Positions 43,078 through 49,888 of a stretch of 49,888 bases of DNA are shown piece after piece. Within the stretch, counting starts at the first letter, position 1. Every line of letters begins with the position of its first letter. This DNA comes from Candidatus Thorarchaeota archaeon (GTDB taxonomy: Archaea > Asgardarchaeota > Thorarchaeia > Thorarchaeales > Thorarchaeaceae), in contig JAUWOU010000008.1 of NCBI GenBank assembly GCA_030612005.1, forward strand, positions 1-49,888, written 5' to 3'. The translations under genes and the position numbers were made by a program. The notes below the pieces were generated by a model. It made no database searches. It was not told the origin of the DNA and worked only from the letters and a program-made list of their open reading frames with translations.

Positions 43078-43971
43078 ATGTCGGAAAATCTTGAAGAACT
43101 ATCAGAAGAGTACAAGATTATTGTACGTGACCTCATGAAGGTCTACAAGCGAGGCCAGAAAGAGGTCATTGCTCTACGTGGAATTGATTTTGAAGTCAAT
43201 GCGGGAGAGTTCCTTTCTATAATCGGACCCAGCGGATCCGGAAAGTCTACACTTTTGAAAATGCTTGGGGCATTAGATAGACCGACAGCAGGAGTAATAC
43301 TCTATGATGGTCATAGTGTAACAACTCTGGATGATCGGAGGTCAATGCTTTACCGGAGGCAGAAAGTAGGATTTGTTTGGCAAATAGGCAATTTAGTTCC
43401 AGGTCTAAATGCATTGAAGAATGTAATACTTCCAATGAAACTAGCTGGAGCGCCATCAAGACAATCAAACGATCGCGCAATGATGCTCTTAGAACAGTTA
43501 GGTCTAGGTCCAAGAATTAACCATAAACCAAATCAGCTCAGTGGCGGTGAAAATCAGCGCGTTGCCATATGTGTTGCATTGGCAAACAATCCAGAGCTTC
43601 TGCTTGGAGACGAAATAACGGGAGAACTGGATTCGGAAACAACTGAGATTGTGATGGAAGCACTAAAGGACATAAACAAAGAGTTTGGAACCACAGTGAT
43701 CAACGTAACTCATAATCCTAAGGTTGCAGAATATGCTGATCGTGTTCTACGAATTCGTGATGGACTAATTGAGGGCCAGAAACATATCCTCTATGGAGAT
43801 ATCACGGAGATAGATGCTAAAGGAAGGATGGTCATTCCAGAAACTGTTCGTCGTTTAGCAGGTCTTGGAAAAAGAGTCGTTCTTCGGGCAACATCAGATG
43901 GCTTGCTCATCAGTCCGCTAGATACAAGTGGCAAAAATGGCAATAATAATAATGAAACAGAAACCAATTAG
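43078..43971 (+). CDS. ABC ATPase fused to an AbrB/SpoVT-like domain
   Basis: About 297 residues. Residues 1-235 form a LolD-type ATPase: Walker A GPSGSGKSTL, FVWQIGNLVPGLNALKN at the Q-loop, signature LSGGENQRVAIC and Walker B LLLGDEITGELD, where the usual DEPT is DEIT. After a short link, residues about 241-281 read as a swapped-hairpin AbrB/MazE/SpoVT domain (ITEIDAKGRMVIPETVRRL, then VVLRATSDGLLISP). The tail is Asn-rich. AbrB domains normally dimerise and bind DNA, so this is an unusual joining. The ATG 43078 is preferred; GTG 43069 overlaps the permease stop. It could act as self-regulating ATPase or simply as a dimer module (inference). Confidence 0.88.
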   Translation: MSENLEELSEEYKIIVRDLMKVYKRGQKEVIALRGIDFEVNAGEFLSIIGPSGSGKSTLLKMLGALDRPTAGVILYDGHSVTTLDDRRSMLYRRQKVGFVWQIGNLVPGLNALKNVILPMKLAGAPSRQSNDRAMMLLEQLGLGPRINHKPNQLSGGENQRVAICVALANNPELLLGDEITGELDSETTEIVMEALKDINKEFGTTVINVTHNPKVAEYADRVLRIRDGLIEGQKHILYGDITEIDAKGRMVIPETVRRLAGLGKRVVLRATSDGLLISPLDTSGKNGNNNNETETN

Positions 43972-43980
43972 ATTTTAGCA

Positions 43981-44250
43981 ATGTCTATATCTGAGGACAC
44001 ATCCGTTCAGGTAGTGATGCAGATGAGCAAACGACAGATGCCATGGTCATTCTATTCCACATTAGTTTCATTCGCAATCTTTTTTGCTAGCATCAATATC
44101 TATATTCTCACTAATTTACTTGGTCATCCCTTGTCGAGTGACTTGTGGTTGATTGGAGTTGTTGGTGGATTTGTTCTACTTCTCTACTCTGTTCGTATGG
44201 TTAGAATTCATCAAAGAGAGCTAGTTGATAAAAACAAGCTGAATAGATAG
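43981..44250 (+). CDS. Small two-span membrane protein ending the ABC cluster
   Basis: 89 residues: a hydrophilic start (MSISEDTSVQVVMQMSKRQ), two membrane segments (about 24-45 and 53-72) joined by GHPLSSD and a basic cytosolic tail (RMVRIHQRELVDKNKLNR). It begins 10 bases after the ATPase/AbrB stop, so it is the last gene of the operon. Not recognised; likely an accessory subunit. Confidence 0.72.
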   Translation: MSISEDTSVQVVMQMSKRQMPWSFYSTLVSFAIFFASINIYILTNLLGHPLSSDLWLIGVVGGFVLLLYSVRMVRIHQRELVDKNKLNR

Positions 44251-44273
44251 ATTGTTTCAGGGAAGAGGAATCA

Positions 44274-45125
44274 TTAGAAATCAAAGTCAGACTTGTCATT
44301 ATTCTTCCTAAACAAGACTATTGGGATTTCAATTACCTTATCTCGCCGTCGCGCAATATCTAGAGTTACTTTTAGAAAATGGCGATATTCAATGAGCTCC
44401 GATGTGAATGATTCTGTCCAAATGGAATCTGTTGGGATAGTGACTTCGACCCAAGAGTCTCGACGAAACTCCTCCTCTTGAAAATATATTTCAGCAAGTT
44501 CTTTCTTTGAATCCCACTTGAACCCTTTTGGCTCAACGTGCTCTAGTCCAATTATTTCTGCACGAATCCCTCTAAAACTAGCCTCTCTATCAACGAAGAA
44601 TCGAAAATCTAGATTGTCCCCGAGAGAAAAATGATCCGTGTCAGTGTCAACTTTTAACAGAGTAATGCCATCGCTCTCAATCATATCAGATTTAGGTTCT
44701 GGAATAGATTCTTTTTCTGTCCCTTGCTTTAATTGCAGATCGAGGTCCAATTTAGATTTCAAATCTCTAGCCCATGAGATTTCTGCTTTAGCTTCTAAAG
44801 AATATTTTATCCACCCACAAGTGCCGTTGTAACTTCCAGGAATATTAGAAGGTAGAGTGAATGAAAAGTTGTAGCGTGATTCACCGGTTGGAATCATTAT
44901 AGTTTCAATGAGATTAACGATATCATTTACATGATCGCGTTTTTCCTGATAGATATTCGTAGTCTTTCCTATTCTAACGACAACTTTCACAGCTTCCGTC
45001 CCTAAAAGAGAAATATGAAGTCGTTCGCATTGAAAATCATCATCGCATGTTACAAGAACTTGTCCTTCTACTGTAGAACCAGGAGTGAGAATTTCATCAT
45101 TTAATCGAATCTCAATTTTCCGCAT
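44274..45125 (-). CDS. Arrestin-fold protein (arrestin/Vps26/Spo0M-like)
   Basis: 283 residues, two beta-sandwich halves. The first has VEGQVLVTCDDDFQCERLHI followed by LLGTEAVKVVVR, then YNFSFTLPSNIPGSYNGTCG and IKYSLEAKAEI: the arrestin N-domain order (expansion strand, F-x-F-x-LP, P-S/G-[YF], Y-x-L-x-A). The second half has DTDHFSLGDNLDFRFFVDR, RGIRAEIIGLEHVEP and VTIPTDSIWTESF. Arrestin folds act as cargo adaptors in eukaryotes; bacterial Spo0M is a relative. No PxxP or membrane segment is seen. Start ATG 45125 lacks a ribosome site, possibly leaderless. Convergent with the ABC cluster; divergent from the M23-like gene. Confidence 0.7.
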   Translation of the reverse strand: MRKIEIRLNDEILTPGSTVEGQVLVTCDDDFQCERLHISLLGTEAVKVVVRIGKTTNIYQEKRDHVNDIVNLIETIMIPTGESRYNFSFTLPSNIPGSYNGTCGWIKYSLEAKAEISWARDLKSKLDLDLQLKQGTEKESIPEPKSDMIESDGITLLKVDTDTDHFSLGDNLDFRFFVDREASFRGIRAEIIGLEHVEPKGFKWDSKKELAEIYFQEEEFRRDSWVEVTIPTDSIWTESFTSELIEYRHFLKVTLDIARRRDKVIEIPIVLFRKNNDKSDFDF

Positions 45126-45249
45126 TTGAATTTCATTATTATTCTGTTGTGAGGGTTAATGAGGTATTCGTTTAACGAAAGAAAGCAATAAAGAAGGACA
45201 CAGATTGTTCTGACAACACTTTTGTAACTCAGTGTCTAGAAAAAGGACT

Positions 45250-45897
45250 ATGAGGAAATCAGCCATCGTAATTTTATTACTAATTATTTCAGGAATAGGA
45301 ATCGCAGGTTTCCTTTATCAAGAGGGATTCTTCAATCGCTTTTTCTTTGATACAGAAGGGCGATATGATTCTAGTGTTCTTGATGATATGGGAGTCTGTT
45401 ACTCGAATCGGTCAGATATCGAAGCATTCAATGAAGGTTATAGTGAGTCAGATATTTGTCCATGGGGTTTCATACACAATGGAATCGATTATTTCTACTT
45501 CAATAACTCAGATGTGATTGCAGCGGCACCAGGTCTGGTTGAAACAATTGAACTAAGAGACTGGGGACCAGAGTCATGGCAACGCTATACTATCTCTGTG
45601 AGCATTAGATTCAATGCCTCAGTTACACTCACATATGGATTTGAACCAATAACAAATTCAACGGAAGATCAAGCCCAACAGCTTGCTATGTTCAATTTTG
45701 TGGAAGGGACTTGGGTTGAGAAAGGTGAGGTGATAGCAAAATTCCTAAGATCCAATGAGGGGGCACACATTCACTTCGGTGTGTATCAGAATGACATAGC
45801 AAGAAACCCTACTCTCTATTTGGGCACTGGAGCATTGATTGAACTCCAAGAGATGGTTCATGATTTCAATCCGACATGGGACATAAGCTATCCTTAG
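45250..45897 (+). CDS. Membrane-anchored M23 (LytM)-fold protein with an incomplete active site
   Basis: About 215 residues. An N-terminal membrane segment (AIVILLLIISGIGIAGFLY) anchors an outer domain with the M23 pattern: HNGIDYF (H76-x3-D80), VIAAAPGLVETI, then KGEVIAKF and GAHIHFGVY (H173-x-H175). The third His of LytM peptidases (in a LxYGH-like strand) is replaced by LTYGFEP. Archaea lack murein, so the substrate is unclear; the protein may bind rather than cut. Two Cys (C50, C70) may form a disulfide. ATG 45250 has AGG just upstream; GTG 45232 is an alternative. Downstream of the arrestin-like gene on the other strand. Confidence 0.72.
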   Translation: MRKSAIVILLLIISGIGIAGFLYQEGFFNRFFFDTEGRYDSSVLDDMGVCYSNRSDIEAFNEGYSESDICPWGFIHNGIDYFYFNNSDVIAAAPGLVETIELRDWGPESWQRYTISVSIRFNASVTLTYGFEPITNSTEDQAQQLAMFNFVEGTWVEKGEVIAKFLRSNEGAHIHFGVYQNDIARNPTLYLGTGALIELQEMVHDFNPTWDISYP

Positions 45898-45931
45898 TCA
45901 AAAAATCATAAACTCAAGGCAATTTTCTACA

Positions 45932-47227
45932 TCAAGGAAATATCCGACTAACGGTTCTGGGGAATGGAATGCAATCGCGGATATGCTCTAGTTCAAGCAT
46001 CCAAGTAATTAACCTGTCAACTCCGACACCAAACCCAGAATGCGGTACACTGCCGTATTTCCGGATATCTAGGTACCACTCATACTTCTTCGGATCGTCT
46101 CCGATTCTGTTGAGGTTGTCAATTATCTTTTGGTAATCGGACTCACGCTCACTCGCACCAATCATCTCACCGAAGCCCTTCGGAGCTAGAAGGTCGCTGT
46201 TCTTGTAAGTCCGAGGATCTGCCTCGTTGTCTTTCATGTAAAAGGACTTGATTTCCTTGGGATAATACTCCACGAAGAGGAACTTTTCCCGGTCATCCGT
46301 AAGGATGTGTTCAGCCTCAGTTCGGAGATCCTGACCCCACTCGATCTTTAGACCTGCATTCTGACAGATTTCGATTGCTTCAGTGTAAGTCATCCTATCA
46401 AATGGAGCTTTGACACCGTAGAGACGCTCAGTATCCAATCCTAGTTCTTTTAGTTCAGGTTTTCTGTTGTCAGCTATTGCATGACACATATGGCTAATGA
46501 GACCTTCTTGTCTCTTAAGGTTCCCTTCGTGATCACACCAAGCTTCCTCTACTTCCAGATGCCAGAACTCTGTCACATGTTTGCGTGTCCTTGACTTCTC
46601 AGCACGAAATGATGGAGCTAGGATGAACACTTTTTCCATAGCGAATAATTGAGGTTCCAAGTGCATCTGACTTGTTTGGGTTAGATAGACCTTCTTTCCG
46701 AAGTACTCGACCTCAAAGAGATCAGCACCCTCCTCCCCCATTGTTGAAACAAACATAGGCGAGGTAGTTTCAAAGAACCCTTCATTGCGAAGATATTCCC
46801 GGGCGGACCTGAACACTTCATCCCTGATTTTCAGTACATTGGTGAGCTTTCTGGAACGCATCCATAAATGGCGATTATCATTCAGGAATTCTGTGCTTTG
46901 GTTTTCCGTAATTGGAAACTCTTCTGCAAAGTGCAAGACATTGAATTCTTCAATCTGCACTTCAAAACCACCCTCTGCTCGATCGTCGGCTTTGACAGTA
47001 CCAACCATTGAAACAAGGGATTCTATTAGCATCTTTTCTGCGCCAGCGTATTCCTCTTCACTGACGACATCCTTCTTGATTATTGTTTGAACGACACCTG
47101 AAGGATCTCTCAGCAGAACAAAGACCATCTTCTTCTGTTTTCGAATCCGATGAACCCAGCCTCTGAGATGGACTTTCTTTCCGTCCATTCCACCTTCAAG
47201 GATGTCCCTTAGTTGTATGTAGCTCAC
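45932..47227 (-). CDS. asnS: Asparaginyl-tRNA synthetase (archaeal class IIb)
   Basis: 431 residues. The N-terminal OB-fold anticodon domain has KKVHLRGWVHRIRKQKKMVF. The class II core follows: LTQTSQMHLEPQLF, motif 2 FRAEKSRTRKHVTEFW, LLAPKGFGEMIGASERE and motif 3 GFGVGVDRLITW, ending IPFPRTVSRIFP. Asparaginyl rather than aspartyl identity is supported by SFYMKDNEADPRTY, though paralogues are close. It charges tRNA-Asn. The GTG at 47227 has GGTGA five bases upstream; codons further up to 47239 are less likely. No tRNA gene accompanies it. Confidence 0.93.
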   Translation of the reverse strand: MSYIQLRDILEGGMDGKKVHLRGWVHRIRKQKKMVFVLLRDPSGVVQTIIKKDVVSEEEYAGAEKMLIESLVSMVGTVKADDRAEGGFEVQIEEFNVLHFAEEFPITENQSTEFLNDNRHLWMRSRKLTNVLKIRDEVFRSAREYLRNEGFFETTSPMFVSTMGEEGADLFEVEYFGKKVYLTQTSQMHLEPQLFAMEKVFILAPSFRAEKSRTRKHVTEFWHLEVEEAWCDHEGNLKRQEGLISHMCHAIADNRKPELKELGLDTERLYGVKAPFDRMTYTEAIEICQNAGLKIEWGQDLRTEAEHILTDDREKFLFVEYYPKEIKSFYMKDNEADPRTYKNSDLLAPKGFGEMIGASERESDYQKIIDNLNRIGDDPKKYEWYLDIRKYGSVPHSGFGVGVDRLITWMLELEHIRDCIPFPRTVSRIFP

Positions 47228-47305
47228 TATAATCACCACAAATTCTCGTTAGACCACATAATGGTTAACATCTAACGTTCACTAGATAATTGGATAAAAG
47301 GGTGA

Positions 47306-47320
47306 CGGCTAAAACAGCCG
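47306..47320 (-). terminator. Hairpin terminator of the repeat surface protein
   Basis: On the minus strand CGGCT-GTTTT-AGCCG follows the stop codon at 47329 by about eight bases and is followed by CCCTTTTATCC. A short GC stem with T-rich tail fits an intrinsic terminator; it also separates this gene from asnS downstream. Confidence 0.55.
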
Positions 47321-47328
47321 CCAACAGT

Positions 47329-49269
47329 TTAACGAAATCTGACGAACCAAATAATCACAATGAGTGCAATTATAGCAACTGAACCTATAGCCATCCATGT
47401 CAAGTATGTGACAAGATAGGCTTGAGTCACGACAACTCTAATTGTTGATTGAACAGAGTTACCTCCGATATCATACACAGTTAGTGTAACGTCATAGGTT
47501 CCACTAAGCAATCCAGCAAAATCGAATTCGATATTTTCTGTTTCCCATTCAGCATTGACCACTTCTTCAGTAGTGATTGTATCACCGATAATGGTGGCAA
47601 TATCAATTGTGTAGTAGTCCATAAAATCATCTGATACGGTCCAGTTTCGAATGATGTTGATATCACCCTGACTATAATAGATATCATCAGGTGAGTAGAC
47701 CATGATAGGTGCAATGTCATCTAACATAACTGTAACAATTACAGTATCATTTGCTGTGTTCCCGCTTGTATCATTTGCAAAAAGTGTGAAATTGTGTACA
47801 GCAATTTCTAGTTCATCAAGACTAATCGTTATGATTGGTTCATCGGGATTAATGTCACCAGAAATGAAGACCTCATCGTTATCCATTATCGTATACTTAT
47901 TCAGATAATCATCAGTAACATTCCAAGAAAGCGAGTATCCTGTTTCAGTGAAATATAATTCAACATCTTCGGGTCCCTCAATTTCTGGAAATTCATCTTC
48001 ATAGATTGTCACTAGGATAATATCCTCAGCGGAATTGAGATTCTGGTCATAAATAACCAGTTTGATCTCATATTCTCCAATTATGGACTCGTTAAATGCT
48101 GCACTGACATTGAAAATGTAATCATATGTTGTATTCACCCAAGCAATAGAGATGTTTAGACTACCATCAACAAAGAGTTCAATGGTGGCAGGAAACTCGT
48201 CTTCTATGTGCCAAGTGATTGTAACATTTTCTGCGTCAAGCAGGATGTCCTGATCACCAGGACTAGTGATAATTGGTGCGCGAATGTCACTACCTGGTGC
48301 TGAGAAATTAAAGTGATAATCTCCTAGACCAATCGGTAGACCACCATGTGTGATTGTCCAATTCATGTACTCGACTGGAACGTCAACAAAGATTACTGTA
48401 CCATTAGTTGGTGTGGTCTGTATCTCGTAAGCAGTACCATTCATGTATGTCATATTAACTAGAGCACCGACAATTGGTTGAAAGCTTGTTTCAAAATACG
48501 TGAAGACTTCAACATCATAGTAATCGGGATTTCCAATTAGTGGACCAAGACTCTGGTGAACAAGTTTCTGAGTGCTATTCGCCTCAAGTGTACCTGAGTC
48601 AAGCAAGTATCCAGCGTAGAAAAGATCATCCATAACTTGGAGCTTCCAGATGTAATCCCCATCGGGGATATCTTCGAAGTCAGCTCGACCGTCTGTTACC
48701 TCTTTCTGTGCCCAAATGGAGTCATTACCACTGAAATGAATTGAAAAGTTTAGGTTGTTAGCTAATTGGGCCTCGATGTCTGTAATTGTAGTGTTAAGAT
48801 CATCTTCATCATTGTCCCAATCAACATTTCCGAAGAGTGTACTTACATATGCTTCTGGACCATCAGACACAATTTCGCCTACTTCATCAGGAGTAATAGG
48901 GTCTGACGTATGAGAAACATTCCACTTGTAGGTCCCAGGTGCTAGATTGAAGAAAGTAACCTCACCATTACCATCAGTGAAATCATTCTGTAAGAGTATC
49001 ATTGTTGATGCATTGAACAAGCGAACCCAAGCATTGTCAAGTGGAGTACTACCATTCAATACCGTAAATTCGAAATCATCATCATTGAAGGCTTGTTGCT
49101 CGTTAAACATACGCACATCCACAACATAATTTGTTGCGGAGGGAGCATGTGGAGCTTCAACCAGCGATACAGTAGTAACTGGTTGGCTATTGAAAGCAAT
49201 TGGAATAGTTGCACTTGCAATGAAAATCATCAGGAAGATTAGTGCAAACGCTCTGTGTGATTTGCTCAT
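47329..49269 (-). CDS. Surface protein with CarboxypepD_reg/Cna-B-like and Ig-like repeats, membrane-anchored
   Basis: 646 residues. A signal peptide (FALIFLMIFIASATIPIAF) leads into three Cna-B/carboxypeptidase-regulatory-like units, seen from DGNGEVTFFNLAPGTYKW, then DGRADFEDIPDGDYIW and NGTVIFVDVPVEYMNW. Three Ig-like units follow, starting PIITSPGDQDILLDAENVT, PEIEGPEDVELYFTETGY and PIMVYSPDDIYYSQGDI, each ending in NDTSG/YDIGG-type edges. A final membrane segment (WMAIGSVAIIALIVIIWFV) ends RFR. No catalytic motif. Role: envelope scaffold or adhesin. A second member with the same Ig type is at 13183-14931. Start ATG 49269 fits the signal peptide; no strong ribosome site. Confidence 0.87.
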   Translation of the reverse strand: MSKSHRAFALIFLMIFIASATIPIAFNSQPVTTVSLVEAPHAPSATNYVVDVRMFNEQQAFNDDDFEFTVLNGSTPLDNAWVRLFNASTMILLQNDFTDGNGEVTFFNLAPGTYKWNVSHTSDPITPDEVGEIVSDGPEAYVSTLFGNVDWDNDEDDLNTTITDIEAQLANNLNFSIHFSGNDSIWAQKEVTDGRADFEDIPDGDYIWKLQVMDDLFYAGYLLDSGTLEANSTQKLVHQSLGPLIGNPDYYDVEVFTYFETSFQPIVGALVNMTYMNGTAYEIQTTPTNGTVIFVDVPVEYMNWTITHGGLPIGLGDYHFNFSAPGSDIRAPIITSPGDQDILLDAENVTITWHIEDEFPATIELFVDGSLNISIAWVNTTYDYIFNVSAAFNESIIGEYEIKLVIYDQNLNSAEDIILVTIYEDEFPEIEGPEDVELYFTETGYSLSWNVTDDYLNKYTIMDNDEVFISGDINPDEPIITISLDELEIAVHNFTLFANDTSGNTANDTVIVTVMLDDIAPIMVYSPDDIYYSQGDINIIRNWTVSDDFMDYYTIDIATIIGDTITTEEVVNAEWETENIEFDFAGLLSGTYDVTLTVYDIGGNSVQSTIRVVVTQAYLVTYLTWMAIGSVAIIALIVIIWFVRFR

Positions 49270-49390
49270 TCAAAGTCACTCTCGATAAAGCTATAAACAA
49301 CAAATCTGATGCCATCTATGCTTGACGGCGTCGAAATCGGACTCAGCATAAAAGGCTTACCGTTTCCCGAAACTTGTACTATCTTGGATA
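49270..49390 (-). ncRNA. Possible reRNA (omega RNA) at the 3' end of the TnpB gene
   Basis: The 121 bases between the tnpB stop and the surface protein start contain short inverted repeats: GTTTC/GAAAC around 49362-49373 and GACG/CGTC around 49324-49332. In IS200/IS605-family elements the guide RNA overlaps the tnpB 3' end and extends past it, with a guide set by the element's right end. Structure here is only suggestive, and the element boundary cannot be located. Confidence 0.25.
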
Positions 49391-49888
49391 TTAAGGTCCA
49401 TGACTGATGTTCGGTTCCTGCTTCACAGAGGTCTGCGCTTTCATCCCAAAGGAATCACAACGTCTTACATCCTCTCCACGGGCAGTTAAAGTCTCCGGCA
49501 AACTGACGGTGACTAGATTGAGTGCGGCGTTCAGGTCTCTATCTACCTTCAACCCACACTCTTCACATTCATACTCCCTCTCAGAAAGGGATAGTTCCTT
49601 CTTCTTATGTCCACAGCACGAACACCTCTTTGATGAAGGGAACGTGCTTTTTGCTACATGTAGCTTTGAACCATACCACTGGCATTTGTACTCTAGCTGT
49701 CTTCGGAACTCGTACATTGCAACATCTGAGACTGCCCTTGCCAACCTTCGGTTCTTCATCATTCCCGACACTCCTAGATTTTCGATCACTATCTTACTGT
49801 GGCTCTTGGCAAGATATGTCGTCAACTTGTGAAGTGTATCCTGTCGAACGTTGAAAAATTTCAGGTGCATCCTGGCGAGTCTGAGTTT
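49391..49888 (-). CDS. tnpB: IS200/IS605-type TnpB, 3' part only (cut by window edge)
   Basis: The frame runs off the window end in KLRLAR and then continues. The last 165 residues carry IVIENLGVSGMM (the RuvC Glu), RQLEYKCQWYGSKLH, a zinc finger CSCCGHKK...CEECG and DRDLNAA with the third RuvC acidic residue. These are the TnpB C-terminal motifs, with nothing broken in the visible part. TnpB is an RNA-guided DNA nuclease of the element. The TAA is at 49391-49393; an ATG at 49870 is internal to the family's reading frame, not its start. The rest of the element and any tnpA lie outside the window. Confidence 0.9.
   Translation of the reverse strand, partial: KLRLARMHLKFFNVRQDTLHKLTTYLAKSHSKIVIENLGVSGMMKNRRLARAVSDVAMYEFRRQLEYKCQWYGSKLHVAKSTFPSSKRCSCCGHKKKELSLSEREYECEECGLKVDRDLNAALNLVTVSLPETLTARGEDVRRCDSFGMKAQTSVKQEPNISHGP

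Larger units (their letters stand above)
49270..49888 (-). mobile_element. Partial IS200/IS605-family element
   Basis: Defined by the truncated tnpB and the downstream hairpins. The right boundary toward 49270 is uncertain because the surface protein starts at 49269 and appears intact, so the element ends within about 120 bases of the tnpB stop. Confidence 0.6.

Noticed and set aside
1-49888. CRISPR array or other tandem direct repeats
   Set aside because: No regularly spaced repeat units were seen; the repeats noticed are protein-level (Ig-like domains, PEPVIE units).

Overview
The window looks like a chromosomal piece of an Asgard archaeon, most likely Thorarchaeota-like (the lineage is inference; no rRNA or marker gene is present). 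Archaeal signs are the AsnRS, a geranylgeranyl reductase for ether lipids, the HerA-NurA pair, a FrhB/FpoF-family F420 flavoprotein, a tungsten AOR, and TATA-box promoters with short or absent leaders. Asgard signs are longin/roadblock-like domain proteins, a Ras-like GTPase domain on a long linker, an arrestin-fold protein, MacB-type permeases with large ectodomains, and secreted Ig-repeat proteins with a C-terminal membrane anchor. Genes are densely packed, with many convergent ends only a few bases apart. No tRNA, rRNA or CRISPR array was seen.

Layout. 1-3640: end of a possible upstream gene, then a giant anchored surface protein. 3883-7342: glycogen debranching enzyme divergent from an MFS transporter, sharing one promoter region. 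7420-11212: NurA-like nuclease and HerA translocase, overlapping. 11217-13131: GTP cyclohydrolase II divergent from a FrhB-like F420/flavin iron-sulfur protein. 13183-14931: Ig-repeat surface protein. 15131-20847: a longin-like zinc-ribbon protein, an MFS protein with a C-terminal helix-hairpin-helix domain, and an operon of two paralogous longin-like/winged-helix proteins plus a MinD-type ATPase. This region is the best candidate for an undescribed system. 20850-23528: small membrane protein, GNAT, and AOR with a 49-residue leader gene. 23824-28678: polytopic membrane protein, serine hydrolase, GDPD, a membrane protein with a DnaJ-type zinc finger, and an orphan.

28697-33983: membrane protein with a large outer domain, geranylgeranyl reductase, acyl-CoA ligase, and an APRT-like protein. 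34138-36533: degenerate GTPase with charged linkers, a C2H2/CxxC protein and a membrane protein. 36733-44250: a five-gene MacB/FtsX-type ABC cluster with two ATPases (one fused to an AbrB-like domain), two giant permeases and a small membrane protein. 44274-47227: arrestin-like protein, a membrane-anchored degenerate M23-fold protein and AsnRS. 47329-49269: surface protein with CarboxypepD_reg/Cna-B-like and Ig-like repeats. 49391-49888: the 3' part of a TnpB gene, cut by the window edge.

Themes: cell-surface architecture (three anchored surface proteins plus the export/remodelling ABC cluster), lipid metabolism (GDPD, hydrolase, geranylgeranyl reductase, acyl-CoA ligase), flavin/F420/ferredoxin redox chemistry, and NTPase regulation by longin-like domains. 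All functions are read from motifs by eye; no database search was run.
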